In this document: positions 1-9,013 of the stretch, in pieces
How the letters are laid out: every line of letters starts with the position of its first letter
Position numbering within the stretch: position 1 is the stretch's first letter
Made by a program: the position numbers and the translations under genes
Notes under the pieces: generated by a model
The model's database searches: none
What the model saw: the letters and a program-made list of their open reading frames with translations, nothing else
Told to the model about the DNA's origin: nothing
Origin: a virus
Direction: 5' to 3' (one strand)
Length of the DNA stretch: 32,833 nucleotides
IMG/VR virus record: IMGVR_UViG_3300000230_000019
Span: 1 to 32,833 of that record

Positions 1-1182
1 TCTCGCTGTAATTACCGGATATGTTGTTGAGAAATTCTGAGGATATTTTACAGCACAAACACAAGTATCTACAGGAACTGACGCTGATTTACATGTGAAA
101 CAAATTGTCGATGCACCTAAAGTTCTATTACTTATTGTTATTGCAGATAATATAATATCAAGACATTGACCAGAAGGAATTGCAGGTGTTATTCCAAACT
201 CACCAGTAATTGTACATGTTTTACCATCTGCACTTAAATTTCTATATTCATTAACACCCAATGATACAGTAACATTTGATTGACTTATTGATGGACTTAC
301 CGATGCAGAACATCTTGTAGTATCAATACTTGGGGCTACTGTGCCGAGACCATCTACAGAAGTTATACAGAAATTAGCACAAGCAGTTGTACCAGCTAAT
401 AATGAATTTGAAACTACCTCATAACACATTTTATCTCCATCGCATAATGTGAATGAACCGGTTTTCGGGGATGTACTATTAATATTTGTAATTGTACATG
501 TAGTATTTGGTACAACAGCACCATTATTAATCTTTTTAAACATAACACAAGCAGTACCCGCATTTGCAACAACTGGGAATATTGTAGCGTTTGCAATATA
601 ATTTATTTTTACTTGTTGACCCGGTGTTAACAATGTTGGAGTAGTAACTATATTACCTGTTCTCCATTGATAATCACCAGTTGTTTGTGATGTAACTTCT
701 TCTAACCTAACAACCCTTTGCGGTATAGTAACAGTTGTACTTGCCATTAATAATGGCATTGAAATAGTTTTTTCAATCACACAAACAACAGTATCGGTAT
801 CACTAATATAATCTCTAATCTTAACAACATATAATCCATTTTGGTCGAGATTTAAATATGTTCCATTATTTTGCCAACTAAATAAACTTTCATCATCACC
901 AGAAGGATACATCTTATATTGCACAACACCATTGGCAGTACCAACATTCACAACTCTTACCCCACTCAAAAATTTATATATCAAAAAATCTGAATTTAAA
1001 AAACAAAATAAACCGCATAATGGGTCAATATATGTCGTTGCGCCACTAATTAACCTACTTTTACCTTGTTCGATATTGTGGTAAGTAAGAAAGTCTACAA
1101 CCCTTTGATTGTATTCAGCAGTTGACAACGATTGTAACTGCTGCAATGTTAGTTGTGGATATGTATATTGTTCTGTTGCCAT
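1..1182 (-). CDS. Probable virion fibre/decoration protein, 3' end outside window
   Basis: An uninterrupted minus-strand frame runs from an ATG at 1182 to the first base of the window, 394 codons without a stop, so the C-terminus is missing. I checked every codon for stops. The product begins MATEQYTYPQ. It has an N-terminal part with an Asp/Gly-rich segment (GDDESLFSWQ) and then a long Thr/Ser/Val-rich, probably all-beta part with many cysteines, including CFTC and CVC near the window edge. There is no signal peptide or membrane segment. It is the last visible gene of the unit that begins with the gp7-like baseplate protein and lies 13 bases after its neighbour. Position and composition suggest a tail fibre, adhesin or decoration protein. 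I do not recognise a named family. The open frame is certain; the function is inferred from context. Confidence 0.75.
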   Translation of the reverse strand, partial: MATEQYTYPQLTLQQLQSLSTAEYNQRVVDFLTYHNIEQGKSRLISGATTYIDPLCGLFCFLNSDFLIYKFLSGVRVVNVGTANGVVQYKMYPSGDDESLFSWQNNGTYLNLDQNGLYVVKIRDYISDTDTVVCVIEKTISMPLLMASTTVTIPQRVVRLEEVTSQTTGDYQWRTGNIVTTPTLLTPGQQVKINYIANATIFPVVANAGTACVMFKKINNGAVVPNTTCTITNINSTSPKTGSFTLCDGDKMCYEVVSNSLLAGTTACANFCITSVDGLGTVAPSIDTTRCSASVSPSISQSNVTVSLGVNEYRNLSADGKTCTITGEFGITPAIPSGQCLDIILSAITISNRTLGASTICFTCKSASVPVDTCVCAVKYPQNFSTTYPVITAR

Positions 1183-1195
1183 ATTTTAAATATCA

Positions 1196-1672
1196 TTAAT
1201 CAATTTTAAATTGTGCATCAAAGTATATTTGGCAAAGTGTACCAGCATAATTTGATGTGTTATAGAATCTTAATTCACTTCTATTAAGTGTAGCTACTAC
1301 ATCATGTTGAATATTTCCATTTTGAACAAAATATACAGAACCAGTTAAAGTACTATCAGTATTATACGGTTTTGTACCACCAATTGTAATCCTTGTAACC
1401 GCATAACCTGCTGTTGGTGTGAATGTTAACATAACAGTTAAGTTACACATTTTACCAACTACATCATATCTAAATCTTGTAACAGTACCAATAGTACCCC
1501 ACGATGAACTCAAATCTGATGCTAAAATATTATATGTTGTTGGTGTAGCAATTAATGTTTTCAATGCAGGTAATTCAATTGTTTTAGATGCCTCACCAGC
1601 TTTCCCATACGCAAATCTATGTGTATCGGTTGGTGTTCCGGTTGTTGCTTCAAATAATTTTTTGTTTGCCAT
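1196..1672 (-). CDS. Small probable virion structural protein
   Basis: This 158-residue product starts at an ATG (MANKKLFEAT). It is rich in Thr, Ser, Tyr and Val with alternating hydrophobic residues, as expected for a beta-sandwich. It contains no recognisable catalytic motif, signal peptide or membrane segment. The N-terminal 40 residues are polar and could be an attachment segment, and the rest (about 45-158) would form the beta domain. It lies 13 bases before the partial fibre-like gene and 30 bases after the Thr-tract protein, inside a tail-gene operon. A tail-fibre tip, fibre-associated or head-decoration role is plausible but inferred only from neighbours and composition. The family is not recognised. 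Confidence 0.65.
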   Translation of the reverse strand: MANKKLFEATTGTPTDTHRFAYGKAGEASKTIELPALKTLIATPTTYNILASDLSSSWGTIGTVTRFRYDVVGKMCNLTVMLTFTPTAGYAVTRITIGGTKPYNTDSTLTGSVYFVQNGNIQHDVVATLNRSELRFYNTSNYAGTLCQIYFDAQFKID

Positions 1673-1702
1673 ATCTATTAATTTAAATTTATCGTTTATT
1701 TT

Positions 1703-1990
1703 TTATTCCACTATAAATGCACTACCATTATAATCTGTAAATATGCTATCATCATCATCAACATAATAATCAACTGCAACCGCAGTTGTGGAAGTTGTAC
1801 TTGTCGGTGCAATATACGCAGTTGTAGTAGTTGTTGTTGTAGGTGCTGCCGTTGTTGTTGTTGTCGTAATAACTTCTCTTGTTATTGTAAATGAATCCAA
1901 TAAGCTATATTGATGATAAGTATCGGCACTACCAATTCCATAGGCTACTATTCCCCCTACGTTTAATAAATATTTTCTTGATGTTCCCAT
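1703..1990 (-). CDS. Small Thr-tract (mucin-like) virion-associated protein
   Basis: This is a 95-residue product. Residues 1-40 form a short ordinary segment (MGTSRKYLLNVGGIVAYGIG). Residues 42-69 are extreme low complexity: six Thr, then AAP, seven Thr, then an Ala/Pro/Ser/Thr stretch, giving 18 Thr in 28 positions. After that come AVAVDYYVDDDD and a short tail. Pro plus Thr/Ser tracts are typical of extended linkers and of O-glycosylated segments. The gene is 2 bases downstream of a glycosyltransferase gene (1993-2910), which makes it a candidate acceptor protein. A similar Pro-Thr(n) linker followed by an AV-V-D segment occurs in the proteins at 2923-6693 and 6783-7682. The true function is unknown, and a structural role is inferred from the operon. 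Confidence 0.6.
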   Translation of the reverse strand: MGTSRKYLLNVGGIVAYGIGSADTYHQYSLLDSFTITREVITTTTTTAAPTTTTTTTAYIAPTSTTSTTAVAVDYYVDDDDSIFTDYNGSAFIVE

Positions 1991-1992
1991 GT

Positions 1993-2910
1993 TTAAAACA
2001 ATATATTTTGAAAATTCTTTTCTGTTTCCTTAATTTCTTTAACGTAATTGAATGAACAATATTTATCACTGCAATTCAATTCCTTATTAAATGGTGATAT
2101 TTGATGTTGTGTTTTTAAAAAATAATAACCATTGTCAACGATAGCACCTGCGTTGTGATGTAAATTATTTTTACTCCAATTTTCAATCACATCTGTTGCC
2201 CAACTAAAACTTAATTTTTCAACTATTTTAGTTTTATGACCAAAATACCACGCATTCCATAAAACTGCCCACATATCAGCAGTCCACGCCTGTATCGGAT
2301 GTTCGGGATTGTATTTATGCGCTGTACTAATCATATGTTTATATAAGTTTTCAGAATCTACCTCAACCTTTCTCCAGAATTCCGCAGTAACGTTTTTCAT
2401 TAAATACTGAGCACCACCTGCATTGTCATCATTATCTTCAACTATTTTAGGGTCAATACCTACAATTCCACACATTTCATTAAATAAAACTTCACTTTTA
2501 CCTTTAATATAATTACTGTCAATGTATGAACGAGTATCACTTAAATACCAAATATCGTCCATTTCCAAATCAGACATTTTAAATTTTTTTGTGAAAATAA
2601 CATCCGGGTCAATATAAAATATTGTTTCCTTACTAAGCTCAGGACGTAAATCAAATAATTTCGCCAATATATGTGGTCTTAATGTAGATGGATATGTAAC
2701 ATTCTGTCTATCATCGTTAAGCACATAGTATTTACATTTAACTTTAGCCTTTGCCATAATCATATTTAAATTATGACTTTTCAACATTGAATTTTTACCG
2801 ATAACATATATTACATCACCATCAAGTCCAAGACTTTTAAAGTTGTTAATCTGAACAAGCATTTGCCATAAAAAATAATTATTATCCGGTAGTGCTATTA
2901 ATATTTTCAT
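1993..2910 (-). CDS. GT-A-type glycosyltransferase-like protein
   Basis: This is a 305-residue cytosolic protein with no membrane segment. It starts MKILIALPDNNYF, a Rossmann-like first strand. Residues 96-104 read TIFYIDPDV, a hydrophobic strand ending in a D-x-D motif (D101, D103), which binds the metal and nucleotide-sugar in GT-A glycosyltransferases. A later GGAQYL segment and the C-terminal HHNAGA region fit the acceptor/product half of such enzymes. It probably moves a sugar from a nucleotide-sugar onto a virion protein or another phage target; the acceptor is unknown. It sits 12 bases after the gp7-like gene and 2 bases before the Thr-tract protein gene. The GT-A assignment is fairly safe from the motif and overall pattern. 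The CAZy family and specificity cannot be named. Confidence 0.7.
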   Translation of the reverse strand: MKILIALPDNNYFLWQMLVQINNFKSLGLDGDVIYVIGKNSMLKSHNLNMIMAKAKVKCKYYVLNDDRQNVTYPSTLRPHILAKLFDLRPELSKETIFYIDPDVIFTKKFKMSDLEMDDIWYLSDTRSYIDSNYIKGKSEVLFNEMCGIVGIDPKIVEDNDDNAGGAQYLMKNVTAEFWRKVEVDSENLYKHMISTAHKYNPEHPIQAWTADMWAVLWNAWYFGHKTKIVEKLSFSWATDVIENWSKNNLHHNAGAIVDNGYYFLKTQHQISPFNKELNCSDKYCSFNYVKEIKETEKNFQNILF

Positions 2911-2922
2911 AAATCATTCATT

Positions 2923-5900
2923 TTATCCAACACTTAAGACATTGGTTACATTTATTGGCATTATCATTGATATTGTACCATTAGGTTGAACACTTCGTAC
3001 TGATGGTGTCATTGTTGTTGATGTATTGACGTAATCACCACTTAAAGCAGGTACTTCAACAATATTTTCTAATATTACATCAATAACATCACCATTTCCA
3101 ATTGAAATATTTGTTGAATTAGGGATTGTATCAAATCCACCATTTATAGTATTTGTTATTGTAAATGCCAATACATTATTCTTTTTAACTGTAATTACCG
3201 ATGTTGCATAATCGGCACTATATGTAGCATTTAAATTGCTTTCAAAATCTAATTTAGCTAAAACTGAATATCCCGGCATTATTGCTGGTGATAATTGAAT
3301 TGTATATGTTGTTGTTCTATATGCTGTTTCAATTGTATCATCACCACCACTTCCTTGGTCTGTCAATGTTTCATTTATCACCATTACTGATAAATATGGA
3401 TATTGTGTAGTTGTTGTAGTTGTTGTTGGGTATGATATTTCAACATTTGCAACCTTCAATGTCAAACATAAATCACTCACACATACAATATCATCCGACC
3501 AATCAGTATCTTGAGTTAATTGTCGTTTTAAAAATGTACTACCATCATCACCCAAATAATTCAATTGTTTATCATATGTAAAGGTTGTTGCGTTTTCAGT
3601 TGAATAATTATCGACAAACCCCATATACACGCCTCTTTTATATGTAAATTTTTGTTTGGTGAAAACACTATTCCTAACTAAAAGACCGCCCTTCCTTTGA
3701 ATTATTGTTGCCGATAATAATTCATCAACAAATCTTTGGAAGAACGCATTATATTTACTTAAAAATGGGTATAAATTTGCAAAAGTATAACCATTAGAAT
3801 GTAATGGATTATTCAACGGTAATCTCGACCTATTCAAGTATTGAATGTATACATTTAAAAGTGTTGGATACCAACCACCTTTAAAATCTGTTATTACTTT
3901 TCTATTTGTTGCATTAATTAGCCGTCTTTGAATAAACTCAATAAATTCCAAAAACGACATAGTACCAATATTACCAACTCCATAGGTGTTAGCTATAATC
4001 GGGTCGAAATAATCATCACCAGCAACAATATAATATGCACTTATAATACTACCATACTTTAAACCTTTAGGTAAATATATTTCAAATTTATTATTGACAT
4101 TTACATTATAATCTGTATAAGGTTCTAATGCAATACCATCAACTAAAACTTTAACGTCACGAGCATTATTTATTTTATAATTTAATCGATAAACATATTT
4201 ATTTGCAGATTCATTAAAATATATCTTACTTGAGTTAAAACTATCAACCCTTTGTATTTCACTTCTTGCTGCCACGCTTGTGCTACCAGTTACTGTAATA
4301 TAAGCAACTTGTACATATGGATTTACCGCCATATATCCAATCACTTCCGGATTTTGGATGATAATTTGACCGGGATTATTAGGGTCTATAATATAATCGG
4401 CAATAAATTGACCAGTTCCCTTAGTTAGGGCAATACCATTCATTGTAACTTGAACATCACCATTTGGTATTGTTGGTAGTGGTATTGAGGTACGGATAAC
4501 ATCAGGTTTAATTCTTGTCACCATATATTTTACAGTAACACCACTAATCGGAATAACTGTTGAACCGGAATATAAATATGTCGCTTCTACAACATCTCTA
4601 TGACCGTTCGCATTTATTGCAGTACCACCAGTAAGTGTGAATGTATTACCGTTTATAATATAATCAGCCTTTGTTGTTTCAGCATATATTCCACCCGTAC
4701 CACCACTATAGTTAGATTCTTTAGGTGCATTTAATAATATACCGTTAAAACGTACTTCTAAATCACCCTCAGCCTTATTATATTGTGACGGTAATGTGAA
4801 TGTATTTTCTGAGCCAGTGTATGCTAATGAAATATTAACATATGCAAACGGTAATGTATAGCCACTTGAATTTGCGGAATAATCAATCTTCATATATTCA
4901 AAGACATCATATTCAATACCACGTGCAGTATCAAGTGAAATATCAACTTCTTTTGTATTTAAAACTAATTTACTATCTTCCTGATAATATTGATTTGTAC
5001 TTGAATGAACTCTCGTTGTTGAACCAGTTTGAATCCATGATTTCTTATTATCAACAGTTTGCATTAAGTCAAATCCAGCCATACGAAATACATTCATATA
5101 CGCTTGACCACTATCAGTATCACCAGACACTTGAAAATAAAAACTATTTGTTTCTAATGGCGCAACCGGATATCCACTATTATCATAGGGTAATGAATTA
5201 GACGGGAAATCTGCTTTTGTTAAGGTTACTTCACGTGGGTCAATCTTACCATTCACAGTATAAACATATTCAGTAATACTAATGAACGGTTCTGGAATAC
5301 CAATTAATAAAAACATCGACCTAATTGCTTCTCTCGTACCCTTTGATTTCCAAAAATAATTGGCATTCATTAATATTCTTCTCCAAAGTTCAATATTAAC
5401 TTCAGCAGGAAGTAAGTCGGTATGTAGGTTTCTTTCCTTCTCATCAATAGTTAAAAAACTATCAATTAATTCACCCTCATTTACTAAATTAAAATAATTC
5501 CAGCCAAATGTACGTGCTAAATTACTAACCAACTGGTCTGGAATATTATTTAACTTATTGTAAGTTACTGTATTAATATAAACTAATGAATCAATAAACT
5601 TTCTTAATTGGTCAAACTCCCAACCATATACCCTTAAAAGTTTGGTCATTTTACCATCTTCAGTAAGGTCATATGTCTTTAATGATACTGGTGTTAAGAA
5701 CCTTGCAATTAAATCTGTCTTTACACTATCATATTTAGCACCGATAGTTAGTAATGAGTTTAAGAATGTTTGATATCCACCAGTATTAATATCAATGTTA
5801 TAGCCATCACTCGTTACCCAAAGCAATGTAGCATTTGAATATGTAACATTACCATCATCAAGCAGTATTGGTTCATTTACAATGAATTGAAAACCTGAAA

Positions 5901-6693
5901 TACCAACTCTATTTGATACCATGTATTTTTCATAATCGGTAAGTAATGCCCTAAATTCCTCAAACTGAAAATTATTTGGTCTAATATGAAAACTACCATA
6001 ACCCAATGCAGATGTTCCACCTGTATGTGATGGGAAGGGATTACCTATTGTTTCAACGATGATATATGGTATACCATTAGTATCACCAGTAAAACCAATA
6101 ACGGGAAATGCTTGACCCGGAACAAATTTAGACCAAACAACATATTTATCATAAGATAAATTTAGGTTTCTAATTTCCATATCATCGGGTTTGCTAACAT
6201 TACCCTGATTGAAAACTAAACCGAATGTATTTTTAATATATTGTGATGGTACTTTAAATTTTGTCGTACCATCCAATTTATTAATATTTATATCATAAAA
6301 AGTTGGATTTCCACCAATTAACGTAGCTGAATCAACATATAAACTACCCGGATATTTTAATATAATTTCCTGTACCGAAACTCGTAGATATTCGTATGTC
6401 GAACCAAACTTGATGTATGTATTTAGATTAGACTTATCTAAATTTAGAATGGCATTAGTATTGTAATCATGAATTATAGCTGATTGAACATCATCGATAC
6501 CAAGTGTTTCTAATGTAACTGGACGAACAAATGTACTTAATTCATTTTTGTAATCGATATATTGTCTGCCATCGAAATTAGTCGTAACTGAAAATCGTCC
6601 AAATGAAAATATTGTTTCAGATGCAGTATTATTAAAATAATTACCATTTAAGTTCTGGTCAAGATTATTATTAATGTTTCTTACTTTTGCCAC
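2923..6693 (-). CDS. Large baseplate wedge protein, gp7 / tail protein I-like
   Basis: This is a 1256-residue product. The start is GTG at 6693 (product MAKVRNINNN), with no better ATG nearby. The segment around residues 340-470 carries the tail-protein-I signature: a run on initial folding elements (KLLRVYGWEFDQLRKF), then ELWRRILMNANYFWKSKGT followed by REAIRSMFLLIG, like the K-G-T-x-x-A-hydrophobic block of P2 gpI and T4 gp7. Thr-rich beta segments follow. A linker of seven Thr (residues 1090-1096, between SYP and QYP) joins a C-terminal beta domain (about 1100-1256). In T4, gp7 forms the wedge core with gp6 and gp25, whose relatives lie upstream here, so context agrees. T4 gp7 is 1032 residues; the extra length looks like added surface beta domains. 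The gene opens a transcription unit just after a terminator and a GTATTTAT element. Confidence 0.7.
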   Translation of the reverse strand: MAKVRNINNNLDQNLNGNYFNNTASETIFSFGRFSVTTNFDGRQYIDYKNELSTFVRPVTLETLGIDDVQSAIIHDYNTNAILNLDKSNLNTYIKFGSTYEYLRVSVQEIILKYPGSLYVDSATLIGGNPTFYDININKLDGTTKFKVPSQYIKNTFGLVFNQGNVSKPDDMEIRNLNLSYDKYVVWSKFVPGQAFPVIGFTGDTNGIPYIIVETIGNPFPSHTGGTSALGYGSFHIRPNNFQFEEFRALLTDYEKYMVSNRVGISGFQFIVNEPILLDDGNVTYSNATLLWVTSDGYNIDINTGGYQTFLNSLLTIGAKYDSVKTDLIARFLTPVSLKTYDLTEDGKMTKLLRVYGWEFDQLRKFIDSLVYINTVTYNKLNNIPDQLVSNLARTFGWNYFNLVNEGELIDSFLTIDEKERNLHTDLLPAEVNIELWRRILMNANYFWKSKGTREAIRSMFLLIGIPEPFISITEYVYTVNGKIDPREVTLTKADFPSNSLPYDNSGYPVAPLETNSFYFQVSGDTDSGQAYMNVFRMAGFDLMQTVDNKKSWIQTGSTTRVHSSTNQYYQEDSKLVLNTKEVDISLDTARGIEYDVFEYMKIDYSANSSGYTLPFAYVNISLAYTGSENTFTLPSQYNKAEGDLEVRFNGILLNAPKESNYSGGTGGIYAETTKADYIINGNTFTLTGGTAINANGHRDVVEATYLYSGSTVIPISGVTVKYMVTRIKPDVIRTSIPLPTIPNGDVQVTMNGIALTKGTGQFIADYIIDPNNPGQIIIQNPEVIGYMAVNPYVQVAYITVTGSTSVAARSEIQRVDSFNSSKIYFNESANKYVYRLNYKINNARDVKVLVDGIALEPYTDYNVNVNNKFEIYLPKGLKYGSIISAYYIVAGDDYFDPIIANTYGVGNIGTMSFLEFIEFIQRRLINATNRKVITDFKGGWYPTLLNVYIQYLNRSRLPLNNPLHSNGYTFANLYPFLSKYNAFFQRFVDELLSATIIQRKGGLLVRNSVFTKQKFTYKRGVYMGFVDNYSTENATTFTYDKQLNYLGDDGSTFLKRQLTQDTDWSDDIVCVSDLCLTLKVANVEISYPTTTTTTTQYPYLSVMVINETLTDQGSGGDDTIETAYRTTTYTIQLSPAIMPGYSVLAKLDFESNLNATYSADYATSVITVKKNNVLAFTITNTINGGFDTIPNSTNISIGNGDVIDVILENIVEVPALSGDYVNTSTTMTPSVRSVQPNGTISMIMPINVTNVLSVG

Positions 6694-6712
6694 AGTCTTT
6701 TGTATTTTTAAT

Positions 6713-6720
6713 ATAAATAC
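6713..6720 (-). promoter_or_regulatory. GTATTTAT element, likely promoter core
   Basis: The coding strand reads GTATTTATAT, ending 19 bases before the GTG of the gp7-like gene and starting 10 bases after the hairpin at 6731-6754. It is one of seven exact GTATTTAT copies placed before transcription units. No -35-like partner is visible, which is also true of T4 late promoters. Promoter function is inferred. Confidence 0.5.
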
Positions 6721-6730
6721 GACAATAAAT

Positions 6731-6754
6731 AAATCCCAACCAAGATTGGGATTT
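6731..6754 (-). terminator. Intrinsic terminator after the 6783-12345 unit
   Basis: A 9-bp perfect inverted repeat (AAATCCCAA / TTGGGATTT) surrounds a 6-base loop, with T-rich sequence following on the minus strand. It lies between the stop of the 6783-7682 gene and the start of the gp7-like gene. The flanking A-rich side could let it act in both directions. Confidence 0.75.
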
Positions 6755-6782
6755 TTAATTATATTGATTTATCATTATTTAA

Positions 6783-7682
6783 TTACGTATCACTAATTAC
6801 ATCATTAAAATTCTGGGTTTCATCGATGTTAGTTCTAATTTCCTTAACTTCATATAATGGAACGTCTGCAACATTATCTTTAATTTCAAACAAATTAAAT
6901 TGATGTGTGATTGCATTGTTTTCATCATAGTAGGTTAATATACCCTTTTGAACATCCTTAACCTGATTACCAGCTAAAATATTCGCAAGTGTTTGTATTG
7001 TATTTTGAACCATCTCAATTTCAATTGTAATTGGAGAGAAAAATGTATTTGATATTATAATTTGTTGTCCCACAGTACCTATAAATGGTAATGTATTTGG
7101 TTTAACATCAGATGAACTACTTGGGGTTAATTGTAAAAATAGCAATGTACCTGCATCATCAAAACGATACCTAATCGCCTTTTGACTTGTATTTCCAACA
7201 TTTTCACTAACCGGAACTGTCTTATTCGATGTTGCAACATATCTTACTACGTTTCGTAATTTAGTTCCATCAGAATTTATGTATTCAATCCTATATCCTT
7301 GTAATGCGTTATTTGCCCTCAAATTTTCAGGTAATGAATTAATATCTAAAACAATTCCTTTAACGCTTGGGAGTGATGATAATACACTACAATCAACAAT
7401 AACTGCAGTAGTTGTTGTTGGTTTAATGTAAATTGTATAAATTCCAATCTGATTAAATGTTGTTGCTGGTAACCTTAAATTATATAATCCTTCCATTAAA
7501 TTTTCATTTCCCGAAATTTGTTCATCGGTAGGTAAATAATTATATGATAAGATATCATTTGAATTTAATGGGAAAATAACATTATTGAGTGTTTCCCTAC
7601 TTGGTGTATAATTGTAATAAACGCTAATATTTTCGATACTAACATCTGAAGGTCTAACAACCCCAAAAACTCCAATTGCCAT
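6783..7682 (-). CDS. Probable tail/baseplate structural protein with Pro-Thr4 linker
   Basis: This 299-residue product starts at an ATG (MAIGVFGVVR). It contains only beta-rich, Asn/Thr/Ile-rich sequence with no catalytic motif. An N-terminal domain (about 1-85) ends in IYIKP, then four Thr at residues 89-92, then AVIVDCSVL. This linker resembles those in the proteins at 1703-1990 and 2923-6693. The remainder (about 95-299) looks like one or two beta domains and ends in a polar tail. The gene is 1 base from its upstream neighbour and is the last of the unit that starts with the gp25-like gene, followed by the terminator at 6731-6754. A baseplate or fibre-attachment role, in the position of T4 gp8-gp10-type proteins, is inferred from order only. 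The family is not recognised. Confidence 0.6.
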   Translation of the reverse strand: MAIGVFGVVRPSDVSIENISVYYNYTPSRETLNNVIFPLNSNDILSYNYLPTDEQISGNENLMEGLYNLRLPATTFNQIGIYTIYIKPTTTTAVIVDCSVLSSLPSVKGIVLDINSLPENLRANNALQGYRIEYINSDGTKLRNVVRYVATSNKTVPVSENVGNTSQKAIRYRFDDAGTLLFLQLTPSSSSDVKPNTLPFIGTVGQQIIISNTFFSPITIEIEMVQNTIQTLANILAGNQVKDVQKGILTYYDENNAITHQFNLFEIKDNVADVPLYEVKEIRTNIDETQNFNDVISDT

Positions 7683-7683
7683 T

Positions 7684-8121
7684 TTATGTGTTATTAACTA
7701 TGTTAAAATAATTTCCACCTGCATATGTTTCCAAATCAATTAAATTTTTAATATATTCTAATCGATAATTATCGTTAAATGCAGATAATTCTTGTCTTAT
7801 AATAAATACATCATCATAAATTTTAGGATTGCTAATAATATTTTCTTTATTTGGATTTTTATAATATGGTGCTGTAATGAAATTTGCACTATCAGTACCT
7901 TCCGGTGTAAAACTAAAGGTTGTTGCACTACTAATAACATTATCGACATATCTAATACCACCCAAATAATAAATAATTGATGAACTTGGATTTGAATTAT
8001 TAACATCCACACCATCATTATCAATATCGCCACCATTCACATATTGGTCGGCAAATACTGTTGTTATTGTATATTTGCGCAATTCAGTTAATCTACTGCT
8101 TGATGAACCAGTTACTATCAT
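7684..8121 (-). CDS. Small probable structural protein
   Basis: This is a 145-residue product starting MIVTGSSSSRL. Its ATG overlaps the stop of the upstream glycosyltransferase by one base (TAATG), so the two are probably translationally coupled. The sequence is rich in Asn, Ser, Tyr and Asp. It includes a Ca-binding-like acidic loop (NGGDIDNDGVDVNN, residues about 29-42) and a more helical C-terminal third (IRQELSAFNDNYRLEYIKNL). There is no signal peptide or membrane segment. It sits among tail genes and is followed one base later by the 299-residue structural candidate. A neck, tail-completion or baseplate accessory role is possible; nothing in the sequence decides this. The acidic loop as a metal site is inference. 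Confidence 0.6.
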   Translation of the reverse strand: MIVTGSSSSRLTELRKYTITTVFADQYVNGGDIDNDGVDVNNSNPSSSIIYYLGGIRYVDNVISSATTFSFTPEGTDSANFITAPYYKNPNKENIISNPKIYDDVFIIRQELSAFNDNYRLEYIKNLIDLETYAGGNYFNIVNNT

Positions 8122-9005
8122 TATGTTAAAATTTTTAAAGGTCTTATTATTTCCGATTCATATCTTTCAACCAATTCTCGATATTGAGGAAATTCATTAC
8201 GTATTTTATCTGCAATTAAACCAATGTATTTTCTTTCAAATTTAGTGTTAATCCACATATGTGTATATTTATGCATATCTCCTGCAGCAACTACACCATG
8301 TTCGATAACATCATGATATGGTAATACTTCAAACACTTTTAATCTTTCTCTCAATATCAATAAATGCATTCCTAATTCCTCAATAATCATTATTTCAGCA
8401 CCATTTCTACTTGTAACTAAATTATTTTCAAATAAATATTTTAAGTCCCTAACCAATTTAACATATTTGTCCCTGACTTCCAATGTCATACCGACAGTAC
8501 CACAACTAACACATCTATCATCATAAATTTCAGAATCAATAATATTGTGTTGTTTTAACATATTTTTATTATCGTGAACAAATGTTTTAACAAAATTATT
8601 CTTTGGTGGTATGGTATCTTGTACAATTACATCATAATTATTACCTAATGTAAAATCAGAAAAACAATCCCTAAAAATAAACACATCTGAATCGACATGA
8701 ATGAATTTCTCTGCCATTGTTTCCATCGCATCAATTTTACTCATATTCCAAAATCTAAATGAATTTTTAGATTCAACAATTTTTATTTCAGTATATGGAA
8801 TATATCTAATAAAACTATCATATGCCTTTTGATTACAAAACATTGTAACATCCGAATAATATTTTTGTAATGTGATACAACTTAATAAAAATGAATAAAA
8901 ATTTAAATAAATCTTATTATCACCAACATTCAAAGCACTCATGTTATTGAATTGCTCGTATGGACTACCTTCCTCAAATTGAATAAATGTTTGTATTATC
9001 TTCAT
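8121..9005 (-). CDS. GT-A-type glycosyltransferase-like protein (DUF6734-like)
   Basis: This is a 294-residue cytosolic protein. Residues 84-111 contain FRFWNMSKIDAM followed by FIHVDSDVFIF, a conserved W-x(2)-SK block and a D-x-D motif (D105, D107) at the end of a hydrophobic strand. This is typical of GT-A glycosyltransferase-like proteins found in Bacteroidota and their phages. The C-terminal half has EHGVVAAGDMHKYTHMW, which may supply a metal- or sugar-contacting His. The sugar and acceptor are unknown. The gene lies between two small tail genes, 8 bases after the Tyr/Pro-repeat protein and overlapping the next gene by one base. That position argues for modification of the virion rather than of DNA. 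The DUF6734 link is from memory of the pattern. Confidence 0.65.
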   Translation of the reverse strand: MKIIQTFIQFEEGSPYEQFNNMSALNVGDNKIYLNFYSFLLSCITLQKYYSDVTMFCNQKAYDSFIRYIPYTEIKIVESKNSFRFWNMSKIDAMETMAEKFIHVDSDVFIFRDCFSDFTLGNNYDVIVQDTIPPKNNFVKTFVHDNKNMLKQHNIIDSEIYDDRCVSCGTVGMTLEVRDKYVKLVRDLKYLFENNLVTSRNGAEIMIIEELGMHLLILRERLKVFEVLPYHDVIEHGVVAAGDMHKYTHMWINTKFERKYIGLIADKIRNEFPQYRELVERYESEIIRPLKILT

Positions 9006-9013
9006 AACCTAAA

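Noticed and set aside
414-596. 60-codon minus-strand open frame
   Set aside because: It is an out-of-phase shadow within the long partial gene 1-1182, whose frame is open through the entire region.
4842-5201. 119-codon open frame on the plus strand
   Set aside because: It lies fully inside the gp7-like gene on the other strand, has low-complexity Tyr/His/Gln composition typical of an antisense shadow, and no supporting context.
7801-7808. Eighth GTATTTAT copy
   Set aside because: It is inside the coding sequence of the 145-residue protein (Val-Phe-Ile codons), without a terminator or gene start behind it; probably chance in AT-rich DNA.
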